DNA of 64,000 bases from Stenotrophomonas bentonitica (GCF_002887735.1 NZ_PKQP01000012.1:1-64000); one strand, 5' to 3'. Shown: positions 31,734 to 43,013, counted from the first letter of the stretch. Made by a program: numbers and translations. The notes: a model not told the origin generated them from the letters alone.

Positions 31734-34183
31734 GGGATCTGATTCGGATCGTAGTCGTCGCGGGCTGCACCGGTGTTGCTGGGCGGCACCAGATAGAGGT
31801 CGTCTCGGTAGTACCCGAGAATAGCACGGCGCAAGGTGCGGTCCGTGTTCTGGCCGATGGAGCTCAGGCCCTTGAGCACGAACTCGATCTGGAAGGAGTT
31901 GTTGAGTTCACCCTCGCGGTTGCGCACGTAGCGGCGGGCAATGGCGCGAACGGCGAGGCAGCAGCTGTCCCACTGCACACCGCCGATGATTTCCAGCGGA
32001 GCGCGGTCCTGGATGGAGTAGTAATAGCGGCCGACCAGGCTCCAGCGCTCATTGAGCGGGTACAGGAAGGACAGGTCGGCCTGCTCCAGCAGGGTCCGGT
32101 CACGGCGGGTCGCCGTGGTCGAGGCCTGCGGATTCAGACGGCTGCGGTAGGTCAGATTGACGATGCCGTCGTTGGACATCAGGTAGCGCGCGCGCACGCT
32201 GGCCAGGTCCTCACGCTTGTACTTGGGGTCCCACTGGTAGGTGGCGCCCAGCGTCCAGCGGTCGTTGATCATGTAGTTCGTATCGGCGATCCAGGCCGAC
32301 TTGCCCTGCTCGACCGGGGTTTCACTGCTGTTGAGCGTGACCCGCGAATCATCGAAGTACAGGATCTGGCCGATGCTGCCCGAGAAGCGCTCCTTACCGG
32401 TGTCCTGGTCGATGAAACGGGTGCTCACCGCCATGGTCAGCTGGTTGGCATCGTTCTGCCGATCGGCGCCGGAATAGCGCGAATCGCGGAACAGCTGGCC
32501 CCAGCTGAAGGTGAAGTCACGCGTATCGAACACCGGCAGATCGCTCTGGTCGCGGTACGGCGTGCGCAGGTAGAACAGGCGCGGTTCCAGGGTATGCAGG
32601 AAGCGGGTATCGCCGATTTTGGTCTCGCGATCGAAGAACAGGCCAGCGTCGATGGTGCCGATCGGCAGGCTGCGGCTTGGCGAAGTATTGCCGCGCAGCT
32701 GGTCGGGGGTCGCGGTGGCCGGATCGATACCGGCGGCGATCAGGTTCTGCCGGCGGATGTCGTCGGCCAGGCCGCGCTCCAGGTCGTACCCGGTGTAGCG
32801 GTAGGCCAGGGTCGGGGTGACGTACCAGGCCGCGCCACTGAAGGGCATGGAGACATATGGCTTCACGTCCAGGCGCGAACCGCCGTCCATGCTGCGTGAC
32901 ACGCCGGTGCGCTCGTACTCCTGGTCGGCGCCGAACTTCTCATGCACATCCAGGTGCGTGAAGTTGACGGCTTCGGCGTACACGCCGGTTTCCAGCCAGG
33001 GCAGCAGCGGCTTGTCCCAGTTGACGAACAGGCGCGGCTGGCGGGCGTAGGGCAGGGACGCTTCGGTCAGGGTGTAATCGGTGAGCTGCCAGTAATCGGC
33101 CATCAGGCCGCCGGTCCAGTTCTCGCCGGTGCCGTAGATGCCGATCTGGCTCTGCAGGTTGGAGGTGGTCACGCCGAGCAGCCGGTTGGAGAAATCCTCC
33201 AGATAGCGCTCATCGCTGACCCAGGCCAGGCTGGCACGGGCCTGCCAGTTGGCGTTGATGTTGTGGTACCCGCTGAACTCCACGCGGCCGCGATCCTTGT
33301 CGCGCAGCTTGTCGTTGGGCAGGTAGGCGGTCAGCAGTTCGCCGCGGCCACCGTCGTAGAGGTAGCGGAATTCGTTGTCGAGCATGAAGCCGCGCTTGCT
33401 CATGTAGCGCGGCATCAGGGTGTCGTCGAAGTTCGGCGCCAGGTTCAGATAGATCGGCTGGGTGTAATCGAAGCCGTTGCGCCCGGACAGGCCCACCTGC
33501 GGATAGAGGAGGCCGGTCTGGCGGCGATCATCGATCGGGAACTTGAAGTAGGGCGCCCACAGGATCGGCACCTTGCCGATCCGCAGCACCGCGTTGCGTG
33601 CGGTGCCGAAACCGGCGTCGTTATCGACCTCGATCTGCGGTGCCGACAGCTTCCATACCGGCTGCGAGGGATCGCAGGTGGTGTAGGTGGACCGGTGCAT
33701 CTGGCCGACCGCACCCTGCAGGTCGATCGACTCGGCGCCACCATTGCCGCGGCGGGACACCAGCTGATACTGGATATCGCTGATCTTGTGGGTGTCGCTT
33801 TCCTGGTTGCCCTCGGCGCGACGGGCCTTCATCCGGATCGAGGAGTCCTGGTAACGGACATTGCCCTCGGCGATGTAGTTGCCGCTTTCGGTATCGAAGC
33901 TCAGGTTGTCGGTGCCCAGGAACTGGTCGCCGCGCTTGAGCGCGACATTGCCCTGGTAGTTGGGCACCACGGAGGTACCGGTCAGTTGGTCGCCTTCGAT
34001 GTCCGTCGGCTGCTGGTCACGCGTCGCGGCCGCGGCTTTGTCGGCCTTGGGCGCGTCGTCGAACACGGGCAGCACGTCGGTCACCGGGCACAGGCCCCAG
34101 TTCACCGGCTTGTCGTCGGCCAGGGCCGGCAGGCAGATGGCGATACTGAGGGGGAGGGGCAGCAGGCGGAGGGCTCGGCGCAC
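31730..34183 (-). CDS. lptD: LPS-assembly outer-membrane protein LptD
   Basis: About 817 residues. After a signal peptide (RRALRLLPLPLSIAICLPALA) comes an OstA/LptA-like beta-jellyroll (DQLTGTSVVPNYQGNVALKR, NYIAEGNVRYQDSSIRMKA) and a long C-terminal beta-barrel. With LptE it inserts LPS into the outer leaflet. The GTG at 34183 starts right at the signal peptide; a TTG at 34243 is the only longer option and adds a charged leader. It is first in the surA-pdxA-rsmA-apaG-apaH run. Confidence 0.95.
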   Translation of the reverse strand: MRRALRLLPLPLSIAICLPALADDKPVNWGLCPVTDVLPVFDDAPKADKAAAATRDQQPTDIEGDQLTGTSVVPNYQGNVALKRGDQFLGTDNLSFDTESGNYIAEGNVRYQDSSIRMKARRAEGNQESDTHKISDIQYQLVSRRGNGGAESIDLQGAVGQMHRSTYTTCDPSQPVWKLSAPQIEVDNDAGFGTARNAVLRIGKVPILWAPYFKFPIDDRRQTGLLYPQVGLSGRNGFDYTQPIYLNLAPNFDDTLMPRYMSKRGFMLDNEFRYLYDGGRGELLTAYLPNDKLRDKDRGRVEFSGYHNINANWQARASLAWVSDERYLEDFSNRLLGVTTSNLQSQIGIYGTGENWTGGLMADYWQLTDYTLTEASLPYARQPRLFVNWDKPLLPWLETGVYAEAVNFTHLDVHEKFGADQEYERTGVSRSMDGGSRLDVKPYVSMPFSGAAWYVTPTLAYRYTGYDLERGLADDIRRQNLIAAGIDPATATPDQLRGNTSPSRSLPIGTIDAGLFFDRETKIGDTRFLHTLEPRLFYLRTPYRDQSDLPVFDTRDFTFSWGQLFRDSRYSGADRQNDANQLTMAVSTRFIDQDTGKERFSGSIGQILYFDDSRVTLNSSETPVEQGKSAWIADTNYMINDRWTLGATYQWDPKYKREDLASVRARYLMSNDGIVNLTYRSRLNPQASTTATRRDRTLLEQADLSFLYPLNERWSLVGRYYYSIQDRAPLEIIGGVQWDSCCLAVRAIARRYVRNREGELNNSFQIEFVLKGLSSIGQNTDRTLRRAILGYYRDDLYLVPPSNTGAARDDYDPNQIP

Positions 34184-34299
34184 GCGGTATCGGATTCGGA
34201 CGAAAACGGATCGTAGCTTGCCCCATCCCTTGCATAGGGGCAATGAAGGTCCGGCCCAGGCAGGGGGCCGGGTTCATTCGCCGGGCGGCCCCGCGCGGC

Positions 34300-35211
34300 T
34301 CAGCGCAGCTGGCCGACGTGGGCCACGCTGCACTCGGCCAGGGCCTGCAGGTCGTAACCGCCCTCGAGCATGGAGACGATCCGGCCGGCCCCGTGGCGCC
34401 GGGCCAGGCCGCGCAGCTCGGTGGTGATCCAGGCGAAATCCTCGGTTTCCAGCATCAGGTCGGCCTGCGGATCGCGCATGTGCGCATCGAAGCCGGCCGA
34501 GATCAGCAGCAGTTGCGGGCGGAAATCATCGATGGCCGGCAGCATCTCATCGGCCCAGGTGTTGCGGAACCGGAAGCCGCCGCTGCCCGGCGGCAGCAGG
34601 ATGTTCATCAGGTTGCCGGCCCCGCGGTCGCGGCGCAGGCCGGAGTTGGGGAACAACCCGGCCTGGTGGGTGCTGTAGTAGGCCACGCCGGGATCGGCGA
34701 TGAAGATGTCCTGGGTGCCGTTGCCGTGGTGCACGTCGAAATCGACGATGGCGATCCGCTCCAGCCCATAGCGGTCGCGCGCGTAGGCCGCGGCGATGGC
34801 GATGTTGTTGAACAGGCAGAAGCCCATGGCGGTGCTGGCGCTGGCGTGGTGGCCGGGCGGGCGCACCGCGCAGAAGGCGACCGGGTCGTCGCCGAGCATC
34901 ACCGCATCCACCGCGGCCACGCCGGCACCGGCTGCATGCAGGGCCGCGCTGGCCGAGCCGGGCGAGGTCATGGTGTCCATGTCGATCAGGCGCAACGGCT
35001 CGGTCTGCGGCTTGAGCACCAGGTCGATCAGTTCGCTGTCGTGGACCCGGGCCAGCTCGCCGAGCTTGGCGGGCGGTGCTTCGCGCCAGTCCAACTGGTT
35101 CGGATAGGCCGCCTTCAGCGCATCGAGTACCCCCTGCAGGCGCGCCGGGCATTCGGGATGGCCGCGGCCGGGATCGTGTTGCAGACAGGCGGGGTGGGTG
35201 AAAACCAGCAT
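34300..35211 (-). CDS. histone-deacetylase-family hydrolase
   Basis: A 303-residue zinc amidohydrolase of the HDAC/AcuC/acetylpolyamine group. Active-site motifs are AVRPPGHHASAS, IVDFDVHHGNGTQ (Asp and His zinc ligands), YYSTHQAG, ISAGFDAHMRDP and SMLEGGYDL. Bacterial members remove acetyl groups from polyamines or proteins; the substrate here is not evident. The ATG at 35211 begins MLVFTHPACLQHDPG, the usual family opening. The adenosyltransferase gene is 34 bases upstream on the same strand. Confidence 0.9.
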   Translation of the reverse strand: MLVFTHPACLQHDPGRGHPECPARLQGVLDALKAAYPNQLDWREAPPAKLGELARVHDSELIDLVLKPQTEPLRLIDMDTMTSPGSASAALHAAGAGVAAVDAVMLGDDPVAFCAVRPPGHHASASTAMGFCLFNNIAIAAAYARDRYGLERIAIVDFDVHHGNGTQDIFIADPGVAYYSTHQAGLFPNSGLRRDRGAGNLMNILLPPGSGGFRFRNTWADEMLPAIDDFRPQLLLISAGFDAHMRDPQADLMLETEDFAWITTELRGLARRHGAGRIVSMLEGGYDLQALAECSVAHVGQLR

Positions 35212-35245
35212 GCGGGCAGGATATCCGGTGGGGCGGCGGGGCCGC

Positions 35246-35800
35246 TCAGGCGTGGCGGCGCTCGTGGCGCCAGAGCACCTCGCCGTGGCCGTCGGCACGG
35301 GCCAGTACGCGCGCGAGCACGAACAGCAGGTCCGACAGGCGGTTGAGGTAATGCAGCGCTTCCGGGCGGACCGTCTCCCGGCGCGCCAGGGTGACGGTCT
35401 CGCGCTCGGCGCGGCGCACGATGGTGCGGGCCAGGTGGCAGCGCGCAGCGGCTTCGCCACCGGCGGGCAGGATGAACTCCTTGAGCACCGGCAGATCGGC
35501 GTTGTAGTGATCCAGCTGCTGCTCCAGCGCCTGGATATCGGCCGCGTGGATGGCGGCATGGCCGGGGATGCACAGCTCGCCGCCCAGATCGAACAACTGG
35601 TGCTGGATCACCGTCAGCAGGGTGCGCACATCGGCCGGCAGCGGCACCGCAAGCAGCACGCCCAGCGCCGAGTTGGCTTCATCGACGGTGCCGTAGGCGG
35701 CCACCCGCGCGTCGTCCTTGGCCACGCGGCTGCCATCGCCCAGGCCGGTGCTGCCGTCGTCACCGGTGCGCGTATAGATGCGGGACAAGCGGTTGCCCAC
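35246..35800 (-). CDS. PduO-type cob(I)alamin adenosyltransferase
   Basis: A 184-residue enzyme making adenosylcobalamin from cob(I)alamin and ATP. It has the N-terminal ATP-binding IYTRTGDDGSTGLGDGSR, VAAYGTVDEANSALG, and the helical motifs LFDLGGELCIPG, FILPAGGEAAARCHLARTIV RRAE and LNRLSDLLFVLAR. It starts with GTG. The neighbouring small membrane protein, 18 bases upstream, could supply corrinoid. Confidence 0.93.
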   Translation of the reverse strand: MGNRLSRIYTRTGDDGSTGLGDGSRVAKDDARVAAYGTVDEANSALGVLLAVPLPADVRTLLTVIQHQLFDLGGELCIPGHAAIHAADIQALEQQLDHYNADLPVLKEFILPAGGEAAARCHLARTIVRRAERETVTLARRETVRPEALHYLNRLSDLLFVLARVLARADGHGEVLWRHERRHA

Positions 35801-35818
35801 GGTCGCCTCCGGCCGCGG

Positions 35819-36403
35819 TCAGCGCAGAACGTCGCGGCGCGCCTGCAGCAGCTTGCCGACCTGTTCGGTCGCCAGCTGCAGGGCGGCGGCCAGACCGACG
35901 TAGACCGCAGCGGTACGCAGGTAGGGCAGGAACCAGTCGCCGTAGTTCTTCGCCCAGCCGCTGAAGGTGGGCGTGGCGACGTTGTCGCTGGTCCAGTAGA
36001 AACCGCCCTGGGCGAACAGGTGGCAGACCGCTACTGCTGCGACCAGCAGCAGCGCGCCCTTGCCCAGTGCGGCCCAGCTGGCGCCGTGATAGCCGGCGCG
36101 CAGGAGCATGCCGCCGCCCCACATGGCAAAATAGGCCGGCAGCAGCATCCAGTAGCCCGGTGACACGCAGTAGTGCTGCCAGAAGTCCAGGCCGCTGCGG
36201 CGGATGACGATCCAGTCCACCAGCACCGCCACCGCCATCAGCAGCGGAAACGCCCCGCGGGTCCACGCGCGCAGGTAGAAGCCGCCGATGAAGAACACCG
36301 CCCAGGACGCATCCGGAATCGCCGCGAAATGGTTGACCCGCGTGGCCGCCATCAGCAGCACGAGCACGGACAGGACGAAGGCGCGGTGGGCAGTGGAGGT
36401 CAT
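35819..36403 (-). CDS. small integral membrane protein, possible ECF-type substrate-binding component
   Basis: A 194-residue protein with about five hydrophobic helices and conserved aromatic patches (ATRVNHFAAIPDASWAVFFI, LDFWQHYCVSPGYWMLLPAY, GGFYWTSDNVATPTFSGWA). Size, helix count and the N-terminal pattern resemble S components of energy-coupling-factor transporters, and the adjacent gene is a cobalamin adenosyltransferase. A role in corrinoid uptake is therefore plausible but inferred. No ECF ATPase or T component is nearby. Confidence 0.7.
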   Translation of the reverse strand: MTSTAHRAFVLSVLVLLMAATRVNHFAAIPDASWAVFFIGGFYLRAWTRGAFPLLMAVAVLVDWIVIRRSGLDFWQHYCVSPGYWMLLPAYFAMWGGGMLLRAGYHGASWAALGKGALLLVAAVAVCHLFAQGGFYWTSDNVATPTFSGWAKNYGDWFLPYLRTAAVYVGLAAALQLATEQVGKLLQARRDVLR

Positions 36404-36497
36404 GGCGGTGACGGGTGGGGGCAGGCATTCATTCTAGCGCCTGCCGCGGCACCCCGCCGCACGCCGCCCGAACGGGCGAACCCTTATCATGGCGGGC

Positions 36498-37703
36498 ATG
36501 AGTGAACGACATGATGTAGTGATCGTAGGCGGCGGGCTGGTCGGTGCCAGCCTGGCCATCGCCCTGGACCGTGCCGGCCGTGATGTCGGCCTGGTCGAGG
36601 CTTCGCCGCTGGGCACGCTGCCGGCAGTGTTCGACCAGCGCAACCTCAGCTTCGCGGCCGCCACGGTCAACGCGCTGACCGCACTGGGCGTGATGCAGAA
36701 GCTGGCCACTGCGCCCGGCCCGATCACCCGCATCCATGTCAGCCGCGCAGGCGACTTCGGCCGGGTGCAGATGGCGGCCGCGCAGTACCAGCGCCCGTGG
36801 TTCGGCCAGGTCGTGGTCGCCCGCGATTTCGGCCAGGCGCTGGAGGCGCGGCTGGACACGCTGGCCCACCTGACCCGCTATCGCCCGGCCCGGTTCGTGC
36901 GCCTGGGCGCCACGGTGGACGGGTATCGCCAGGTCTTCATCGCCGATGACAGCGGTGAGCGCTGCCTGCTGGCGCGCCTGGTGGTGGGGGCCGACGGCAC
37001 CCGCAGCGGCGTGCGCGAGGCGCTGGGGATCGAGGTGGACGAGCATGATTTCGAGCAGACCCTGTTCGTCTCGCGGGTGCGCGCCGCACGTGCGCCGGAC
37101 GGCACCGCGTACGAGCGCTTCACCGACACCGGCCCGACCGCGCTGTTGCCGCGTGGCGACCGCCACTTCGGTGCGGTGCACGGCGTTGCCCGCGAGCAGG
37201 CCGATGCGGTGATGGCGCTGGACGATGCGGCCTGGGTGAGCCGGCTGCAGGGGGCCATCGGCTGGCGTGCCGGCCGGTTGCTGGAAAGTGGGCCGCGCAG
37301 CGCGTACCCCTTGATCCAGGTGCTGTCGCGCGCGCTGGTCGGCGAGCGCACGGTCCTGCTGGGCAATGCCGCGCAGACCATCCATCCGCTGGGCGCGCAG
37401 GGCTTCAACCTGGGCCTGCGCGATGCGCTGACCCTGGCCGAACTCGTGGCCGACGCCGACGATGCCGGCAGCGATGCGCTGCTGCGCGAACACGTGGCAC
37501 GACGTCTTGAAGACCGCGAGCAGACCATCGCCTTCTCCGGTGGGCTGGCGCGCCTGACCAGCAACCCGGCGCCGCTGATGCGGCCGCTGCGGTCGCTCGG
37601 CCTGCTGGCGGCACAGGCGACGCCGATGCAGTCGATGCTGGTGGGTGGCGCGATGGGCTTCCGCGGTCAGGTGCCGGCGCTGTGCCGCGGAGCCGGCCTG
37701 TGA
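36498..37703 (+). CDS. ubiH: UbiH-family FAD-dependent ubiquinone biosynthesis hydroxylase
   Basis: About 401 residues. The FAD-binding motif is DVVIVGGGLVGASLAIALDR, the DG motif VVGADGTRSGVRE, and the GD motif GNAAQTIHPLGAQGFNLGLR followed by DALTLAEL, the UbiH/UbiF/COQ6 signature. It hydroxylates the quinone ring using O2. The choice of UbiH over UbiI/UbiF is from overall resemblance. Two ATGs (36489 and 36498) are possible. The stop overlaps the next hydroxylase by 4 bases. Confidence 0.88.
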   Translation: MSERHDVVIVGGGLVGASLAIALDRAGRDVGLVEASPLGTLPAVFDQRNLSFAAATVNALTALGVMQKLATAPGPITRIHVSRAGDFGRVQMAAAQYQRPWFGQVVVARDFGQALEARLDTLAHLTRYRPARFVRLGATVDGYRQVFIADDSGERCLLARLVVGADGTRSGVREALGIEVDEHDFEQTLFVSRVRAARAPDGTAYERFTDTGPTALLPRGDRHFGAVHGVAREQADAVMALDDAAWVSRLQGAIGWRAGRLLESGPRSAYPLIQVLSRALVGERTVLLGNAAQTIHPLGAQGFNLGLRDALTLAELVADADDAGSDALLREHVARRLEDREQTIAFSGGLARLTSNPAPLMRPLRSLGLLAAQATPMQSMLVGGAMGFRGQVPALCRGAGL

Positions 37704-38875
37704 GCCGGCGCCCGCAGGACGTGGTGGTGGTCGGCGGCGGCGTGGTCGGTGCGGCCTGCGCCCTGGCCTTGGCCGATGCCGGATTGACGGTGACGCTGGT
37801 CGAAGGCCGCGAGCCCGCCGCGTGGCAGCCGCAGCAGCCGGACCTGCGCGTGTATGCGTTCGCGCCGGACAATGCGCAGCTGCTGACTGCGCTCGGCGTG
37901 TGGCCGGCGGTGAGCACGGCGCGGGCGTGTGCCTACCGCCGGATGCGGGTCTGGGATGCGGCCGGCGGCGATGAACTGCGCTTCGATGCGGACACGCTCG
38001 GCCGCGAACAATTGGGCTGGATCGTGGAAAACGATCTGCTGGTGGACCGCCTGTGGGCGGCGCTGCCGGCGGCCGGCGTGCAGCTGTGCTGCCCGGCGCG
38101 GGTGGAAGCCCTGGAGCAGGACGCCAACGGGGTGCGCCTGCGCCTGGATGACGGCCGCAGGCTCGACGCGTCGCTGGCGATTGCCGCCGACGGGGCCGAA
38201 TCCACCCTGCGCCGGCTGGCCGGGCTGGAGGTCACGCGCCAGGAGTACGGCCAGCGTGGCGTGGTGGCTTATGTGGATACCGAAAAAGCCAACGAAGCCA
38301 CGGCGTGGCAGCGCTTCCTGGTGACCGGCCCGCTGGCGGTGCTGCCGATCGGCACGCACCGCAGCTCGATCGTGTGGACCCTGCCCGACGCCGAGGCCGA
38401 GCGCTTGCTGGCGCTGGATGATGCGGCGTTCGGTCGCGAGCTGACCAACGCCTTTGCCGGCCGCCTGGGCGCGATGACGCTGGCCTCCAGGCGCGCGGCC
38501 TTCCCGCTGCGCCGACAGCTGGCGACCGGTTACGTGGCCGGCCGCGTGCTCGCGCTGGGGGATGCGGCCCACGTGGTGCATCCGCTGGCCGGGCAGGGCG
38601 TCAATCTCGGCCTGCGTGATGTGGCTGCGTTGCGGGCAATGGTGCTGGCCGCACAGCAGCGCCGCCAGGACTGGATGTCACCGCACCGCCTGCAGCGCTG
38701 GGCGCGCGAGCGCCGCAGCGAGAACACCGTCGCTGCGTACAGCTTCGATGCCATCAATACGGTGTTCTCCAACGATGAAATGCACCTGACCCTGGCGCGC
38801 GGGCGCGCGCTGGGCTGCGCCGGCAAGCTGCCGCCGCTGGTGTCGATGTTCTGGAAGCGCGCCGCGGGGCTGTGA
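37700..38875 (+). CDS. second UbiH/UbiI/UbiF-family hydroxylase
   Basis: A 391-residue flavin hydroxylase paralogous to its neighbour. It has DVVVVGGGVVGAACALALAD, AADGAESTLRRLAG, and GDAAHVVHPLAGQGVNLGLR followed by DVAALR. It probably catalyses a different ring hydroxylation of ubiquinone (UbiI- or UbiF-like position). The GTG start at 37700 overlaps the stop of the first gene (GTGA), so the pair is coupled. The exact position specificity cannot be read from the sequence. Confidence 0.87.
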   Translation: MSRRPQDVVVVGGGVVGAACALALADAGLTVTLVEGREPAAWQPQQPDLRVYAFAPDNAQLLTALGVWPAVSTARACAYRRMRVWDAAGGDELRFDADTLGREQLGWIVENDLLVDRLWAALPAAGVQLCCPARVEALEQDANGVRLRLDDGRRLDASLAIAADGAESTLRRLAGLEVTRQEYGQRGVVAYVDTEKANEATAWQRFLVTGPLAVLPIGTHRSSIVWTLPDAEAERLLALDDAAFGRELTNAFAGRLGAMTLASRRAAFPLRRQLATGYVAGRVLALGDAAHVVHPLAGQGVNLGLRDVAALRAMVLAAQQRRQDWMSPHRLQRWARERRSENTVAAYSFDAINTVFSNDEMHLTLARGRALGCAGKLPPLVSMFWKRAAGL

Positions 38876-38884
38876 CCCGCGCGC

Positions 38885-39280
38885 TCAGTCGATCAGCCAG
38901 CCGGCCAGGTCGGCGCGGTCCAGCTTGCCGCGCCGCTTCACGTCCAGCGCGTTGAACTCATCGGCCAGGGTCGGGTTGGCCTGCGCTTCGGCGCGGCTGA
39001 TGAAGCCGTCGCCGTCGACATCCAGCGCCGCGAACGCGATCCGGTACTGACCGACCACGCTCACCGGCTGCACCGAACGCACCGTTACCGCAGCTTCTCC
39101 AGCCGGCGCGGCCAGCGTCACCTGATGGGTCACCTCGCCCTGCGAGAGCGGCTGTGCGCGCACGCTCGCGGGGACCTCGCGCAGCGGTTCGCTGACCGCC
39201 GGTGACGGCGGGCGGACCTGGGCCAGGGCGAGCGTGGGCAGCAGCGTCAGCAGCAGGATGAGGTTTGATCGGCGTCGCAT
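38885..39280 (-). CDS. secreted EF-hand protein
   Basis: A 131-residue protein with a signal peptide (NLILLLTLLPTLALA), a proline-rich spacer and a C-terminal EF-hand pair. The first loop DVDGDGFISRAE is a complete calcium-binding loop; the second, DVKRRGKLDRAD, lacks several acidic ligands and probably does not bind Ca2+. It should act in the periplasm or outside. Partner unknown. It converges with the hydroxylase pair. Confidence 0.8.
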   Translation of the reverse strand: MRRRSNLILLLTLLPTLALAQVRPPSPAVSEPLREVPASVRAQPLSQGEVTHQVTLAAPAGEAAVTVRSVQPVSVVGQYRIAFAALDVDGDGFISRAEAQANPTLADEFNALDVKRRGKLDRADLAGWLID

Positions 39281-39354
39281 GGAATCTCCGTTCGTGACGT
39301 GGGGACGCCGGGGGGCCGGCGCGTGCTTCGATCATTGCCGCGCGGTGCGCGGCC

Positions 39355-39377
39355 AGCCGGGCATGTCCCGGCTCTAC
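39355..39377 (-). repeat. GTAG-headed REP palindrome (reverse orientation)
   Basis: AGCCGGG, loop CATGT, CCCGGCT, then CTAC, which is GTAG on the minus strand. It lies between rlmM and the EF-hand gene. Confidence 0.6.
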
Positions 39378-39393
39378 CGGCGGTGCGCGTGGG

Positions 39394-40440
39394 TCAGCGC
39401 AGCGGCGAGGCCAGCACCGTGATTTCTTCGCGGTCGTGGTACAGCTGCTTGGCGCGTAGATGCAGCGGCCTGCCGGCCTGTTCCTGGAACAGCTCCAGGC
39501 ACATGCGGGTTTCATCCCAGCGCTTTTTCATCGGCAGCTTGAGGTTGAAGATCGCATGCTTGCACCAGCCCTCGCGGAACCAGGTGGCCATGCGTTCGGC
39601 CACGCGGCGGGGCTGTTCGACCATGTCGCAGACCATCCAGTCCAGCGGGGTCTCCGGCTGCCAATGGAAGCCATCGGCGCGCAGATGCTCAACCAGCCCG
39701 GTTTCCAGCACGTGCTCGCGCAGCGGGCCGTTGTCCACGCTGATCACCTTCAGGTGCTGGCGGGTCAATACCCAGGTCCAGCCGCCCGGTGCAGCGCCCA
39801 GGTCGGCCGCGCGCATGCCCGGCTTGACCAGCAGTTCGCGCTCTTCCGGTGTCATCAGGGTGAGCAGGGCTTCATCGAGCTTCAGCGCCGAGCGCGAGGG
39901 CGCGTCGGGCAGCAGCTTCAGGCGTGGAATGCCCAGCGGCCAGGGCGCGCTGTCGCGGGTGTCGGCCACGCACACGAAGGCATGACGGCCATCCACGAAC
40001 ACGATGTGCAGGCGCGGCAGGCCGGTGTTAGGCTTGTCGGTCAGCAGGCCGGCCTTGCGCAGCGCCGGGCGCAGCGCATTGCCGAACGCGCGGGCCAGGC
40101 CGGCCAGCGGCTTGCCTTCGTCCGAGTCCGGATGTTCGACCCACATGTCGCCGAAGCGTTGCTGCCCCTGCAGGGCGGCGAGGATCGGGGTGATGCGGTC
40201 GGCAGCATCCAGCTGCGGCAGTTCGGCCAGCACCTGCAGCTTCTGCCGGGCGAAGATCAGCGAGCGCCAGGACAGGGCCTTGGACAGCGCCGCACCTTCG
40301 TCGGTGACGAACACCACGTAACCGTCATTGCGCTGGGTGCGCGCATAGCCGGCCACGTTGGCATAGGCCGCACGCTCGGACAGCTCGGCGGCCAGTTCCG
40401 GTTCAAACCCCTGGCGGCACAGACACAGCAGGCCGCTCAT
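39394..40440 (-). CDS. rlmM: 23S rRNA C2498 2'-O-methyltransferase
   Basis: A 348-residue RlmM (YgdE). The N-terminal THUMP-type region (LCLCRQGFEPELAAELSERA) is followed by a FtsJ-like Rossmann fold with SAM motif MRAADLGAAPGGWTWVL, VISVDNGPL and the catalytic Lys in AIFNLKLPMKKRW. MVCDMVEQPRRVAE is also conserved. E. coli RlmM is slightly longer. It methylates C2498 in the peptidyl transferase region. Confidence 0.94.
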   Translation of the reverse strand: MSGLLCLCRQGFEPELAAELSERAAYANVAGYARTQRNDGYVVFVTDEGAALSKALSWRSLIFARQKLQVLAELPQLDAADRITPILAALQGQQRFGDMWVEHPDSDEGKPLAGLARAFGNALRPALRKAGLLTDKPNTGLPRLHIVFVDGRHAFVCVADTRDSAPWPLGIPRLKLLPDAPSRSALKLDEALLTLMTPEERELLVKPGMRAADLGAAPGGWTWVLTRQHLKVISVDNGPLREHVLETGLVEHLRADGFHWQPETPLDWMVCDMVEQPRRVAERMATWFREGWCKHAIFNLKLPMKKRWDETRMCLELFQEQAGRPLHLRAKQLYHDREEITVLASPLR

Positions 40441-40464
40441 CGCATCGCGCCCGAAGCGCGGATA

Positions 40465-41025
40465 TCAGTAATGGGCACCGTTGATCTCTCCGTACTGGCG
40501 CAGCACCGCGCGCGCGGCGTCGCGCTCGATGTCGCGCACGACCTCGATGCCACGCTTGTTGAGTTCGCCGATCCAGTCCGCCGGCAGCGGGCCTTCATCG
40601 AAGGGGGTCAGTTCTTCCACGTCCTGTGCGCTGGCACCGATCAGCAGCCGATCGATGCCGGCCCAGATGGTGGCGCCGTAGCACTGGCAGCACGGCTGCG
40701 AGGAGGTGGCCAGGGTGATCGGTGACAGCACATCGTTCAGGCGCGGGGTCTGCAGGCGCTGCTGGGCCAGCATGTAGGCCATGTTTTCGGCATGCGCCAG
40801 CGAGGTGGTATGCGGCACCACGCGGTTCACGCCGGCGGCGATCACGCGGTGATCCGGCCCAAACACCACGGCGCCGAACGGGCCGCCGCTCTGTGCCTCG
40901 ACATTCAGGCGCGACAGTTCAATCGCCAGCGCGACCTTGTCGGCGTCCTCGGGATAGACACGGCCCAGATCGATCTGGTCGTGGATCCAGGCGGGCAGGG
41001 TGAGATGGACTTGCGCGTACAGCAT
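40465..41025 (-). CDS. nucleoside/guanine deaminase (CDA-like zinc enzyme)
   Basis: A 186-residue cytidine-deaminase-fold enzyme. The zinc site is HAENMA (His and catalytic Glu) plus SSQPCCQCYGA (Cys pair). SGGPFGAVVFGPDHRVIAAGV is the usual substrate-loop region. Relatives include guanine deaminase and tRNA adenosine deaminase; the short form and lack of a tRNA-binding tail favour a free base or nucleoside substrate. It starts 24 bases before rlmM in the same direction, so the two may be co-transcribed. Confidence 0.85.
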   Translation of the reverse strand: MLYAQVHLTLPAWIHDQIDLGRVYPEDADKVALAIELSRLNVEAQSGGPFGAVVFGPDHRVIAAGVNRVVPHTTSLAHAENMAYMLAQQRLQTPRLNDVLSPITLATSSQPCCQCYGATIWAGIDRLLIGASAQDVEELTPFDEGPLPADWIGELNKRGIEVVRDIERDAARAVLRQYGEINGAHY

Positions 41026-41195
41026 CGGGACATGAACCTCTTCAAAGATGGAGCAGCGGCAGTGTATCGGGCCGCGCCCGGGGATGCCGTGCCCGCGCTG
41101 AACGCGGCCACGCGCACGCCGGCGCAGGGCTGCGCCGGTCGCAGGGAATCTGGAGCGCAGGCCCTGCCGATGCAGGGCCGCGCCGGGGTCACGCG

Positions 41196-41218
41196 GTGGC
41201 CGGTGCCTGGCACCGGCC
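41196..41218. repeat. REP-like hairpin after glnS
   Basis: GTGG followed by GGCCGGTGCC, a single T and GGCACCGGCC (41198-41218). It lies 9 bases past the glnS stop and may act as a terminator. Confidence 0.6.
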
Positions 41219-41227
41219 GGGTGCAGC

Positions 41228-42976
<1,749 letters not shown>

Positions 42977-43013
42977 GATGCGCGGTCGCAGTTAAAAGGT
43001 AGAAAGACCAACA

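Noticed and set aside
29421..31742. 773-residue plus-strand frame antisense to pdxA and surA
   Set aside because: It crosses two well-identified genes and has no recognisable domain.
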